Source: Enterovirga sp. (GTDB lineage: Bacteria; Pseudomonadota; Alphaproteobacteria; Rhizobiales; Beijerinckiaceae). Taken from it: 36,233 nt of DNA. The position numbers and the translations under genes are program-made. The DNA lies in contig JAQGJJ010000060.1 of NCBI GenBank assembly GCA_028290695.1, forward strand, positions 1-36,233, written 5' to 3'. Position 1 is the stretch's first letter; the number at the start of each line of letters is the position of its first letter. A model generated the notes under the pieces. That model saw nothing but the letters and a program-made list of their open reading frames with translations, was not told the origin of the DNA and made no database searches. Shown in pieces: positions 28,440-36,233 of the stretch.

Positions 28440-29188
28440 TCGGGGCCGGTGTAGCCGCGCGCACCGGGCCCGGCCCCCGAACCCTCCAACAGAAGCCGCT
28501 CGGAAGCGCTCTCGATGCGGTCCTGCAGCGTCCGCAGGAAGGTCTCGCGGTCGAGCCCGGGCGGGATCGGGTCGAGGAACTCGACCACGATGGTGCCCGG
28601 CTCGAGCACGAACCTCCGGCGTGGCCAGAACAGCCCGGAATTGAGCGCGACCGGGACGCAGGGCACCTTGAGGGTCCGGTAGAGGTGGGCGACGCCCTGC
28701 CGATAGGCCGGCGCGGCCCCCGGCGCCGTGCGGGTGCCCTCCGGATAGATCAGGATCTGCCGTCCGTCCCGCACGGCCTCGACCGCGAGCTTGTTCATAT
28801 CGGAGATCGCGGCTGCGCCCTTGGCACGATCGATCGGGATCATGCGGGCCTTGATGGCGAACCAGCCCCAGAACGGGATCAGCGTCAGTTCGCGCTTCAG
28901 CACGAAGGTCGGGTCGTCGAATTGCGGCAGCAGCGCATGGATGTCGGCGAAGGACTGATGCTTCGAGGCGACGAGGCAGCCGCCCGGCGGGATGCGGTCG
29001 AGGCCGCGATGCTCGACCCGCGTTCCCACGATCACCCGAAGCAGCACCAGGCTGAACCGCGACCAGGCCTGCGCCACCCGCAGGATGGCGATGCGCGGCA
29101 TGAGAAGCGTCGGAATGATCGCGATCAGCCACAGCGTCGTGTTCAGGTAGAACGCGACCTGGAAGACGAGCGAGCGGAACAGAAGCAT
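28430..29188 (-). CDS. plsC: 1-acyl-sn-glycerol-3-phosphate acyltransferase (PlsC family)
   Basis: GCLVASKHQSFADIHALLPQFDDPTFVLKRELTLIPFWGWFAIKARMIPIDR...GRQILIYPEGTRTAPG; NHQSFxD-like and EGTR motifs; ATG at 29188. Confidence 0.92.
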   Translation of the reverse strand: MLLFRSLVFQVAFYLNTTLWLIAIIPTLLMPRIAILRVAQAWSRFSLVLLRVIVGTRVEHRGLDRIPPGGCLVASKHQSFADIHALLPQFDDPTFVLKRELTLIPFWGWFAIKARMIPIDRAKGAAAISDMNKLAVEAVRDGRQILIYPEGTRTAPGAAPAYRQGVAHLYRTLKVPCVPVALNSGLFWPRRRFVLEPGTIVVEFLDPIPPGLDRETFLRTLQDRIESASERLLLEGSGAGPGARGYTGPENI

Positions 29189-29243
29189 CGGGGTGCCGGG
29201 CGCGGCGGACCGCAGGGGACCGGGTCTTAGCGAAGGGGCACCG

Positions 29244-29933
29244 TCATGGCGAGGCCCGCGACACGCGATGGTCGGCCTGTCCCGACCCGGCGGCCGCGCC
29301 AGGAGGAAGCGCATTGCGGACCCGCACCACGAGATACTTGGCGTATTCCTCCAGCAGCAGCCGCGCGGCCGCCGGCTTCCACCACCAGCCGGCGCCATCG
29401 AGTGCCGGCGAGATGACGACGTGGGGCACCTTCTTGGTCCGGGGCAGGACGCGGTCGAGCTCCGCCATGGTGCGGGGCATGTGGTAGTTCGAGGTCACCA
29501 CGATCAGCGAGCCGAAGCCGTTGCGCTCGACCCAGCGGCCCGTCTCGGCGGCGTTCTCGATGGTGTTGCGGGCCCGGTAGTCGAGATCCACGCAGCACTG
29601 AACAAGGCTGCGCTGGCGCGGGCTGAGCCGGGTGATCTCGTCCCGGCTCGTGCGCTCGTTGACTCCCGTGATGAGGAGGCGGCCGCCATAGCCGCGTGCC
29701 AGGAGCTCGATCGCGTCACCCACCCGCTGGGCGCCGCCCGTCAGCGCCACGATGCCGTCGGCGGCGCCGGGAGGATCGCGTTCCGTGAGCTTGAGCGAGG
29801 CCACGAAGAAGCCGAACCCGACGATCCCGCATGCCCCGAGCACGGCGAGCGCGAGCGCGAGCGCCTTGAGCGCCCGGCCCCACGACCGGGGGCGGGCCGC
29901 GTCGCGGGCCATAGGACGAACATCCGCCGTCAT
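29244..29933 (-). CDS. YdcF family (DUF218) membrane protein
   Basis: DGIVALTGGAQRVGDAIELLARGYGGRLLITGVN...NTIENAAETGRWVERNGFGSLIVVTSNYHMPRTMAEL; ATG at 29933. Confidence 0.88.
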   Translation of the reverse strand: MTADVRPMARDAARPRSWGRALKALALALAVLGACGIVGFGFFVASLKLTERDPPGAADGIVALTGGAQRVGDAIELLARGYGGRLLITGVNERTSRDEITRLSPRQRSLVQCCVDLDYRARNTIENAAETGRWVERNGFGSLIVVTSNYHMPRTMAELDRVLPRTKKVPHVVISPALDGAGWWWKPAAARLLLEEYAKYLVVRVRNALPPGAAAGSGQADHRVSRASP

Positions 29934-30010
29934 GGCCCCGGGTGCTTCTCCGATCGGAGACGTCGCGTCATCGTCATGGCGTCGGGCATTCCGGACCGAG
30001 GGCAGGCATC

Positions 30011-30931
30011 TCAGGTTGCGCTGCGCTGGCGAAGAAAGCGTTTCACGCTGCCGGCCGACACGAGTGCCGCGATCACGCCGACCGAAAGGGCGAGAGCGGC
30101 CATCAGCCCGTATCCCCGCCAGCCGATCCTGAACGCGCCGAACAGCATTTCGGTCCCGTCCCCCTCCCCGCCTCCCAGCAGCGCACCCAGCGCCGGGAAC
30201 ACGGCGGCGGCCGCGAGCGCGCCCGTGCCGGCCGACGCGAGGCCGAGGGTGAGGAACCGCATCGCGAACTCCCGCGCCACAAAGCCGTCCTCCGCGCCGA
30301 CGAGGCTCAGCACCTCGACCACGTCCCGGCTGCCGGCCATCACCCCGCGCGTCGCAAACGCCACCGCGAGGGCGCTGGCGGCGAGGGCCAGTCCCACCAG
30401 CGAGGCGGCGATCCCCACCATCGCGTTCGCCAGCGACGACAGCCGGCCGATCCAGGCGCCGTGATCGTCCACGCTCGCGGCCGGGATCTCGGCGGTGACG
30501 CGGGCCCGAAGGCCGGACAGGTCCCGGCCTGCTCCAGGGGCGAGCGTCAGCACCACCAGGCGCGGGATCGGCAGGGAGGCGAGTTCCGCGCCGTTCCCGA
30601 GCCAGGGCTCGAGGAGGCCGTCCGATTCGGCCTTCGACACGACCCGGGCCTCGGCGATTCCGGGCTCCGTCCGGGCCGTCTCGGCCGCGCGTTCGAGGTC
30701 GGCCTCGACATCGCGCCCCGGCCTCGGCCGGATCTGGATGGTGGCCTCCCGCGAGATGGAGGACGTCCATTCGGCCGAGCCGACGGCTACGATCTCGGCC
30801 GCCCCGGCCGCGAGGGCTGCGAGAAACGTCAGGATCACGATCACGCCCGCGAGTGCGCGGGTCGTGGCCTGGTCCGGTCGGACCAGCAGGGCGCGCCGCT
30901 CGCGACGGCCGGGCAGCCGGGACATCACCAT
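30011..30931 (-). CDS. ftsX: Cell division protein FtsX-like permease
   Basis: Multi-TM; directly downstream of ftsE; TIQIRPRPGRDVEADLERAAETARTEPGIAEARVVSKAE...EVLSLVGAEDGFVAREFAMRFLTLGL. Confidence 0.9.
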   Translation of the reverse strand: MVMSRLPGRRERRALLVRPDQATTRALAGVIVILTFLAALAAGAAEIVAVGSAEWTSSISREATIQIRPRPGRDVEADLERAAETARTEPGIAEARVVSKAESDGLLEPWLGNGAELASLPIPRLVVLTLAPGAGRDLSGLRARVTAEIPAASVDDHGAWIGRLSSLANAMVGIAASLVGLALAASALAVAFATRGVMAGSRDVVEVLSLVGAEDGFVAREFAMRFLTLGLASAGTGALAAAAVFPALGALLGGGEGDGTEMLFGAFRIGWRGYGLMAALALSVGVIAALVSAGSVKRFLRQRSAT

Positions 30932-30941
30932 GGACCTCCCG

Positions 30942-31613
30942 CTACGCCGCCTCGAAGAGGTCGCCCTCGGCCAGGAGGAGCCGCCGCGCATCGAGCTGGT
31001 CCATGAGGGCCATGTCGTGGGTCGCGATCACGACGGAGGTGCCGAGGCGGTTCAGCTCCACGAACAGGTGCAGCAGCCGGCGCGCGAGCGGCGGGTCGAC
31101 GTTGCCGGTCGGCTCGTCCGCGAGCACCAGCTCCGGGCGCGCGATCAGCGCCCGGGCGATGGCGGCACGCTGCTTCTCGCCACCGGACAGCACCCTGGGA
31201 GAGGCCTTGATGCGGTCGCCGAGGCCGACCCAGTGCAGAAGCTCGAGCACCTCCGCCCGGTAGCTCGCCTCCTCCCTGTCCTGCACCCGCAGCGGCAGCG
31301 CGACGTTCTCGTAGGTGGAGAGATGGTCGAGCAGGCGGAAATCCTGGAACACGACCCCCATCCGGCGCCGCAGCGCCGTCAGGTCGCGCCCGCGGGCGCC
31401 GGACGCGTCCGCGCCGAACAGCCGGATCAGGCCGCGGCTGGGCCGCAGGGTCATGAGGATCAGCCGCAGAAGCGAGGTCTTGCCCGCCCCGGACGCGCCG
31501 GTCAGAAACTGGAACGAGCCCGGCTCGATCGCGAAGCTCACGTCGTGCAGGATCTCGGGTCCGTCGCCGTAGCGCAGGCCGACATTGTCGAACTCGACCA
31601 CAGGGGGTTCCAA
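30942..31613 (-). CDS. ftsE: Cell division ATP-binding protein FtsE
   Basis: VEFDNVGLRYGDGPEILHDVSFAIEPGSFQFLTGASGAGKTSLLRLI...LSGGEKQRAAIARALIARPELVLADEPTGNVDP. Confidence 0.95.
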   Translation of the reverse strand: MEPPVVEFDNVGLRYGDGPEILHDVSFAIEPGSFQFLTGASGAGKTSLLRLILMTLRPSRGLIRLFGADASGARGRDLTALRRRMGVVFQDFRLLDHLSTYENVALPLRVQDREEASYRAEVLELLHWVGLGDRIKASPRVLSGGEKQRAAIARALIARPELVLADEPTGNVDPPLARRLLHLFVELNRLGTSVVIATHDMALMDQLDARRLLLAEGDLFEAA

Positions 31614-31629
31614 ACCGCACGCCGCTCCG

Positions 31630-31645
31630 TTGACGTTCCGTTAAC
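31630..31645 (+). promoter_or_regulatory. CtrA-like box TTGA-N7-TTAAC between ftsE and the zinc-ribbon gene
   Basis: ttga cgttccg ttaac; one mismatch to TTAA-N7-TTAA. Confidence 0.4.
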
Positions 31646-31700
31646 CACCGCCGCCCAGGGTTCCGGCGCGCCTGGGCCATCCCGCGCCGACCGATTCGCC

Positions 31701-32432
31701 ATGCTCATCGTCTGCCCGTCCTGCGCAAGCGAATACACCATCGACCCCGACCGCATCGGGGCTGCCGGCCGGGCCGTCCGGTGCGCGCAGTGCCGGGAGA
31801 GCTGGTTCGTGGCCGGACCGCAGCCGACATCCGTCGCCGTGACCGACGACCGGGGCGAGCCGGATTCGCCGGCTCCCCAGAGCGGCCGCCTCATCGACGC
31901 GGTGCCGTACGTTCCGTCCCGGCGTGGCCGCGGCGGGGCTCGGCACGGCCCCGCCGTGTCGCGGGCCGCCGGCTCCGGCCGCATTGCCGACCGGCTGGCC
32001 ATCGCCGCCCTGTCGCTTCTGCTTCTCGCGCTGCCGACGGCGCTGGCGGCGAGAACGGCGCTGGTCCGCGCCGTGCCGGAGACGGCCGGGATCTTCGCGG
32101 CGATGGGCCTTCCGGTGAACCTCGTCGGGGTCGCGCTGGAGGACGTCACCTCCGCCCTGACGGATGAGGCGGGCGCCCGCCTTCTTGTGATCGAGGGCAC
32201 CATCCGGTCTGTCGGCGGGGAGGCTGCCCCTCTTCCGCGGCTCGACTATGCCATCGAGGGCGAGGACGGGACCATCCTGTACCGCTGGTCCTCGAAGCCA
32301 CCCGTTGCCGAGATCGCGCCGCGCGAGACGCTGCGTTTCTCCGCGAAGCTCGCGGCGCCGCCGCCTGCCGGCCGGCGCGTCGTCGTGACGTTTCGCACCG
32401 CCCGCGACGGCGACGCTGTTGCATCGCGGTGA
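31701..32432 (+). CDS. MJ0042-type zinc-ribbon domain protein with TM segment
   Basis: MLIVCPSCASEYTIDPDRIGAAGRAVRCAQCRESWFVAG (two CxxC pairs), TM segment, C-terminal extracytoplasmic domain; ATG at 31701. Confidence 0.9.
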   Translation: MLIVCPSCASEYTIDPDRIGAAGRAVRCAQCRESWFVAGPQPTSVAVTDDRGEPDSPAPQSGRLIDAVPYVPSRRGRGGARHGPAVSRAAGSGRIADRLAIAALSLLLLALPTALAARTALVRAVPETAGIFAAMGLPVNLVGVALEDVTSALTDEAGARLLVIEGTIRSVGGEAAPLPRLDYAIEGEDGTILYRWSSKPPVAEIAPRETLRFSAKLAAPPPAGRRVVVTFRTARDGDAVASR

Positions 32433-32454
32433 GCTTCTGGTCACTTTCTCAGGC

Positions 32455-33021
32455 ATGAATGCATCGTCACGGGTCCGCATCCTCTTCGATGAGGAGGCGA
32501 TCGCTCGCCGCAACGAGGAGATGGCGCAGGAGATCGTCCGCACGACATCGCCGGACCTTCTCGTGGTGGCCGTCCTCAAGGGCAGCTTCATGTTCGCGGC
32601 CGACCTCATCCGGGCGCTTCATCGCGCCGGGCAGGAGCCGCAGGTCGAGTTCATCCACCTGTCGAGCTATCGCGCCGGGACGGTGTCGTCCGGCAACGTC
32701 GCCATCCTGCGGGACGTCGAGAGCGCGGTGCGGGGCCGGGACGTTCTGCTGGTCGACGACGTGCTCGAATCCGGACGGACGCTCGTGTTCGCCAAGGATC
32801 TCCTGATGGCGCGCGGCGCCCGCCGGGTCCTCGTCGCCGTTCTGCTCGAGAAGCCGGACAAGCGGGCCGTGGAGGTCCAGCCGGATTTCGTGGGATTCAC
32901 CTGCCCCGACGTGTTCGTGGTCGGCTATGGCATGGACATCGCCCACCATTACCGGCAGTTGCCCTTCGTGGGCGTGGTCGCCCACGGCGATGCCGAGCCC
33001 GACCTGTTCGGAGGCACCTGA
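32455..33021 (+). CDS. hpt: Hypoxanthine phosphoribosyltransferase
   Basis: VRILFDEEAIARRNEEMAQEIVRTTSPDLLVVAVLKGSFMFAADLIRALH...DVLLVDDVLESGRTLVFAKDLL. Confidence 0.94.
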   Translation: MNASSRVRILFDEEAIARRNEEMAQEIVRTTSPDLLVVAVLKGSFMFAADLIRALHRAGQEPQVEFIHLSSYRAGTVSSGNVAILRDVESAVRGRDVLLVDDVLESGRTLVFAKDLLMARGARRVLVAVLLEKPDKRAVEVQPDFVGFTCPDVFVVGYGMDIAHHYRQLPFVGVVAHGDAEPDLFGGT

Positions 33022-33027
33022 GCCGCG

Positions 33028-33408
33028 ATGCCCAAGATTCTGCTGGTGGACGACGAGGAGGGGGTGCGCGGCTTCCTGAAGCGCGGCCTCGAGCTCGACG
33101 GCCATGTCGTGAGAACCGCGAGCGACGGATCCGAGGCGGTCGAGATCCTGGCCGAGACGGGCGGCGCCTTCGACCTCGTCCTGACCGATATCCGCATGCC
33201 GATCATGGACGGGATTGCGCTGGCGCTCGCCGCCAAGCGCGACTTCCCGGACCTGCCGATCCTCCTGATGACCGGCTATGCCGAGCAGCGCGAGCGCGCG
33301 AAGAACCTCGAGGCCATCGTCGAGGACGTGCTGACGAAGCCGTTCTCCCTCGCGGAGGCGCGGGCCGCGGTGGCGCGCGTCCTGAACCGCCCGACGGGCG
33401 CGGACTAG
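33028..33408 (+). CDS. Receiver-only response regulator (CheY-like)
   Basis: MPKILLVDDEEGVRGFLKRGLELDGH...FDLVLTDIRMPIMDGIALAL...ILLMTGYAEQRERAKNLEAIVEDVLTKPF: acidic pair, phospho-Asp, Thr and Lys all present; no output domain. Confidence 0.94.
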   Translation: MPKILLVDDEEGVRGFLKRGLELDGHVVRTASDGSEAVEILAETGGAFDLVLTDIRMPIMDGIALALAAKRDFPDLPILLMTGYAEQRERAKNLEAIVEDVLTKPFSLAEARAAVARVLNRPTGAD

Positions 33409-33415
33409 GCGCAGC

Positions 33416-33922
33416 TCAGCGGTTCAGCACCAGGACGCCGCCATTGAGATAGGCGGCGTACAGCACCCAGCCGAGATAGGGCGCCAGCAGCCAGGCCGCG
33501 ACCCGGTCGACGGGCCGGAACGCCACGATGGTCATGCCGAGCGCGCCCAGGAGCAGGACCATGTTCGCCGCACCCGCGGCCGGACTGCGGGCCGCGAAGA
33601 AGGACCACGACCAGAGCGCGTTCAGCGCCAATTGCACGAAGAACCAGCCGAGCGCCCGTCCGCGGCCCGGCGTCTCGGCCGGAGCGGCGAGAATCCGCCA
33701 GGCCGCATAGGCCATCAGCACGTACAGAACGCTCCAGACAGGCCCGAAGGCTCCGTTCGGCGGCGTGAGCGGCGGCTTCGCCAGGCCCGCATACCAGGTC
33801 GGGATGTTGGGCAGCGTCGCCAACGAGCCGAGGCCTGCCGTCGTGGCGACCGGCAGGGTGGCGAGCAGGAAACGGCCGGCCGGTCCGTTCCGGTGGGCGT
33901 GCGGCGCGGCGGCGGTGTTCAT
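33416..33922 (-). CDS. TspO/MBR family protein
   Basis: NIPTWYAGLAKPPLTPPNGAFGPVWSVLYVLMAYAAWRIL...FFVQLALNALWSWSFFAARSPAAG; ATG at 33922. Confidence 0.94.
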   Translation of the reverse strand: MNTAAAPHAHRNGPAGRFLLATLPVATTAGLGSLATLPNIPTWYAGLAKPPLTPPNGAFGPVWSVLYVLMAYAAWRILAAPAETPGRGRALGWFFVQLALNALWSWSFFAARSPAAGAANMVLLLGALGMTIVAFRPVDRVAAWLLAPYLGWVLYAAYLNGGVLVLNR

Positions 33923-33980
33923 GCTCCGTCCGATCGGATAGGCGTCGCGTAAAGACGCGCCCCTGCCCGAGAGGTTCCGA

Positions 33981-35138
33981 ATGGCCGACGCCGCATCCTG
34001 GTCCAAGAAGAGCCTCGCGGCGCAGGCTCTCGGCCGGATCGACCCGATCACCAAGGCGGTTGTTCCGCCCATCCATCTCGCCACGACCTACATCCGCGAC
34101 CCGGACAACGCCTACAGCTCCGGCTTCGTGTACGGCCGGCCGGACAACGCGACCGTGCGGCAGACCGAGGAGGTGATCGCCATGCTGGAGGAGGCGCCCG
34201 CCGGCGCCCTCCTGTTCTCGTCCGGAATGGCGGCCGCCAATGCCTGCTTCGCGGCGCTCTCGCCCGGCGACCACGTCGTCGTGTCGGCCGTGATGTACTG
34301 GGCGCTGCGCAACTGGCTGCTGACGGAAGCGACCCGCTGGGGATTGCGGGTCGAAACCGTCGAAACGGACGACCTCGACGCGCTGAAGGCCGCGGTCCGG
34401 CCCGGGGAAACGAAGCTCGTCTGGATCGAGACACCCTCGAACCCGCTCTGGACGATCACGGACATCGCCGGCGCGGCCGCCATCGCGCATGCGGCCGGGG
34501 CGCGGCTGGCCGTGGATTCGACGGCCGCCTCGCCCTTCCACACCCGCCCGCTCACGCTGGGCGCGGACATCGTCATGCATGCCGCGACCAAGATCCTGAA
34601 CGGCCATTCCGACGTGGTCGCCGGCGTTCTCGCGGCCCGCGCCGACGATGCCTACTGGGCCCAGGTGAAGAAGGTCCGGGCCGGCGGCGGCGCCATCATC
34701 GGCCCGCTCGAGGCCTATCTGCTCAACCGCGGCCTCAAGACGTTCTACGTGCGGGCGGCCGCCCAGGCGAAAGGCGCGGCCGACCTGGCGGAGCGCCTGT
34801 CGGCGCACCCGCGCGTGACGCGCGTTCTTTATCCCGGCCTGCCCCAGCATCCCGGGCACGACCTTGCTGCCCGGCAGATGGAGAACGGCTTCGGCACCAT
34901 GCTGTCGGTGCAGGTGAGCGGGGGCGAGTCCGCGGCCATCGGCACGGCGGCGGCCGTGCGGCTGTGGAAGCGCGCCACCTCACTCGGCGGCGTCGAGAGC
35001 CTGGTCGAGCACCGCGCCTCCGTCGAAGGCCCGGGCACACCCTGCCCGCCGGACCTGCTGCGCCTCTCGACCGGTATCGAGGATCCCGAGGACCTCTACC
35101 GCGACCTCGACGAGGCCCTGTCCGCCGCGCATCGCTGA
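33981..35138 (+). CDS. Cys/Met metabolism PLP-dependent enzyme (cystathionine beta-lyase-like)
   Basis: PPIHLATTYIRDPDNAYSSGFVYGRPDNATVRQTEEVIAMLE...LVWIETPSNPLWTITDI...HAATKILNGHSDVVAGVL (PLP lysine motif). Confidence 0.92.
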   Translation: MADAASWSKKSLAAQALGRIDPITKAVVPPIHLATTYIRDPDNAYSSGFVYGRPDNATVRQTEEVIAMLEEAPAGALLFSSGMAAANACFAALSPGDHVVVSAVMYWALRNWLLTEATRWGLRVETVETDDLDALKAAVRPGETKLVWIETPSNPLWTITDIAGAAAIAHAAGARLAVDSTAASPFHTRPLTLGADIVMHAATKILNGHSDVVAGVLAARADDAYWAQVKKVRAGGGAIIGPLEAYLLNRGLKTFYVRAAAQAKGAADLAERLSAHPRVTRVLYPGLPQHPGHDLAARQMENGFGTMLSVQVSGGESAAIGTAAAVRLWKRATSLGGVESLVEHRASVEGPGTPCPPDLLRLSTGIEDPEDLYRDLDEALSAAHR

Positions 35139-35149
35139 AATCGTCGCGC

Positions 35150-36233
35150 TCAGGGCAGTTTCAGCCGGGCGAGCCCGAGCATCGCTCCGCCGGCGAGAAG
35201 GCCCCAGAACGCGGCCCCCACTCCGAAGAAGCTGACGCCGGACGCCGCCACCACGAAGGTGACGACGGCCGGCACGCGCTCATCCTCGCGTGCCAGCGCA
35301 GATTGCAGCGCTCCGCCGAGACTGCCGAGCAGCGCAAGGCCGGCCACCGCCTGGATCAGGAGCGGTGGCGAAGCCGCCACAAAGGCCGCCGCGAACCCCG
35401 CACCGAGCCCGAGCAGCACGTAGGCGACCCCGGCCGTCACGCTCGCGATCCAGCGGCGCCCCGGATCGGGATGGGCGTCCGGCCCCGCGCAGAGCGCGGC
35501 CGTGATGGCGGCGAGGTTCACGGTATGGCCGCCGAAAGGTGCGATCACGGCGCTTGCGATCCCGGTGGCGACGAACAGCGGCCCCGCGGCCGGACGGTAA
35601 CCGTTGGCGTTCAGCACCGCGAGCCCGGGAACGTTCTGCGACGCCATGGTGACCACGAAGAGCGGGACCGCGATCCCCACCAGGGCGTCGAGGGAGAACG
35701 CGGGGGCCACCAGGACGGGGTGCGGCGCGATCGCCGACAGGGCGCCCTCGGGCAGCGGCGTTGCGGCCCAGATGATCGCGGCCGCCACCGACACCGCGAT
35801 CGGAACCGCGTAGGGACGCGCGAAGCGCCACGCGAGGAGCCAGGCCGCCACGATCGGCAAGGCCAGTGCCGGCATCGCGGCGGCCGCCCTTACCGGGGCG
35901 AAGCACAGGTCGAGGAGCACGCCGGCCAGCATGGCGCTGGCGAGCCCGGCCGGGACGGAGGCCACGAGGCGCCCGAACGGCCTCCACAGACCGGCGCAGA
36001 CGATCAGCGCCGCCGCCGACAGGAACGCGCCGACAGCGGCCGGGAAGCCCCCGGCCGGGACGCCGGTCGCGACGAGCAGCGCTGCACCCGGCGTAGACCA
36101 GGCCAGACTGATCGGCATGCGGGTGCGCAGCCCGAGGCCGACCGCGAGAACACCCTTGACCGCGAGCAGCGCGAGCAGCCCCGAGGCCGCCTCGGCGCGG
36201 CTCGCGCCGACTGCCGCCAGGCCCTGGAGCACG
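35150..36233 (-). CDS. BenE family benzoate/H+ symporter, N-terminus beyond window edge
   Basis: LQGLAAVGASRAEAASGLLALLAVKGVLAVGLGLRTRMPISLAWSTPGAALL...SQNVPGLAVLNANGYRP...PFGGHTVNLAAITAALCAGPDAHPDP. Confidence 0.9.
   Translation of the reverse strand, partial: VLQGLAAVGASRAEAASGLLALLAVKGVLAVGLGLRTRMPISLAWSTPGAALLVATGVPAGGFPAAVGAFLSAAALIVCAGLWRPFGRLVASVPAGLASAMLAGVLLDLCFAPVRAAAAMPALALPIVAAWLLAWRFARPYAVPIAVSVAAAIIWAATPLPEGALSAIAPHPVLVAPAFSLDALVGIAVPLFVVTMASQNVPGLAVLNANGYRPAAGPLFVATGIASAVIAPFGGHTVNLAAITAALCAGPDAHPDPGRRWIASVTAGVAYVLLGLGAGFAAAFVAASPPLLIQAVAGLALLGSLGGALQSALAREDERVPAVVTFVVAASGVSFFGVGAAFWGLLAGGAMLGLARLKLP

Noticed and set aside
29934-30770. Minus-strand N-terminal extension of the ydcF ORF (508 aa)
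   Set aside because: Overlaps ftsX in another frame; the YdcF TM region starts after ATG 29933.
30495-31700. Plus-strand extension of the zinc-ribbon ORF (645 aa)
   Set aside because: Extension is antisense to ftsX/ftsE; the zinc-ribbon domain starts at ATG 31701.
1-36233. CRISPR array, prophage, transposon or secondary-metabolite cluster
   Set aside because: No regularly spaced repeats, integrase (other than XerD), transposase, phage structural genes or PKS/NRPS signatures were seen.

Overview
High-GC chromosomal window, most likely from an alphaproteobacterium of the Hyphomicrobiales (inferred from NdvA-like exporter, DUF2125, TadG pair and FtsEX/zinc-ribbon/Hpt gene order). It is dominated by core genes: acyl-CoA dehydrogenase (cut at left edge), Sua5, WrbA/LysR, an AcuI-like reductase, MAPEG, SolA-like oxidase, EamA, ROK kinase, Gpt, NdvA-like ABC exporter, aroB-aroK, xerD, two TadG-like genes, metX-metW, chorismate mutase, MFS, hisC-tyrC, GGDEF-EAL, DUF2125, ChaC-like, PlsC, YdcF, ftsEX, zinc-ribbon protein, hpt, a receiver-only regulator, TspO, a Cys/Met PLP enzyme and BenE (cut at right edge). 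I saw no rRNA, complete tRNA, transposase, phage module or CRISPR array. The best candidates for something undescribed are: (1) two alphaproteobacterial-type LexA boxes (GTTC-N7-GTTC) at 28376-28390 and 28425-28439, in front of an uncharacterised 141-aa gene (27959-28384, minus), which suggests an unknown SOS-regulated protein; (2) a dense run of perfect stem-loops in the 4753-4963 intergenic region with mutually exclusive pairings, possibly a structured RNA; (3) a palindromic wrbA/LysR intergenic region; (4) a strongly paired metX leader without a recognisable SAM-II consensus; (5) a CtrA-like box between ftsE and a zinc-ribbon gene. All product names come from reading the translations; no database search was run.
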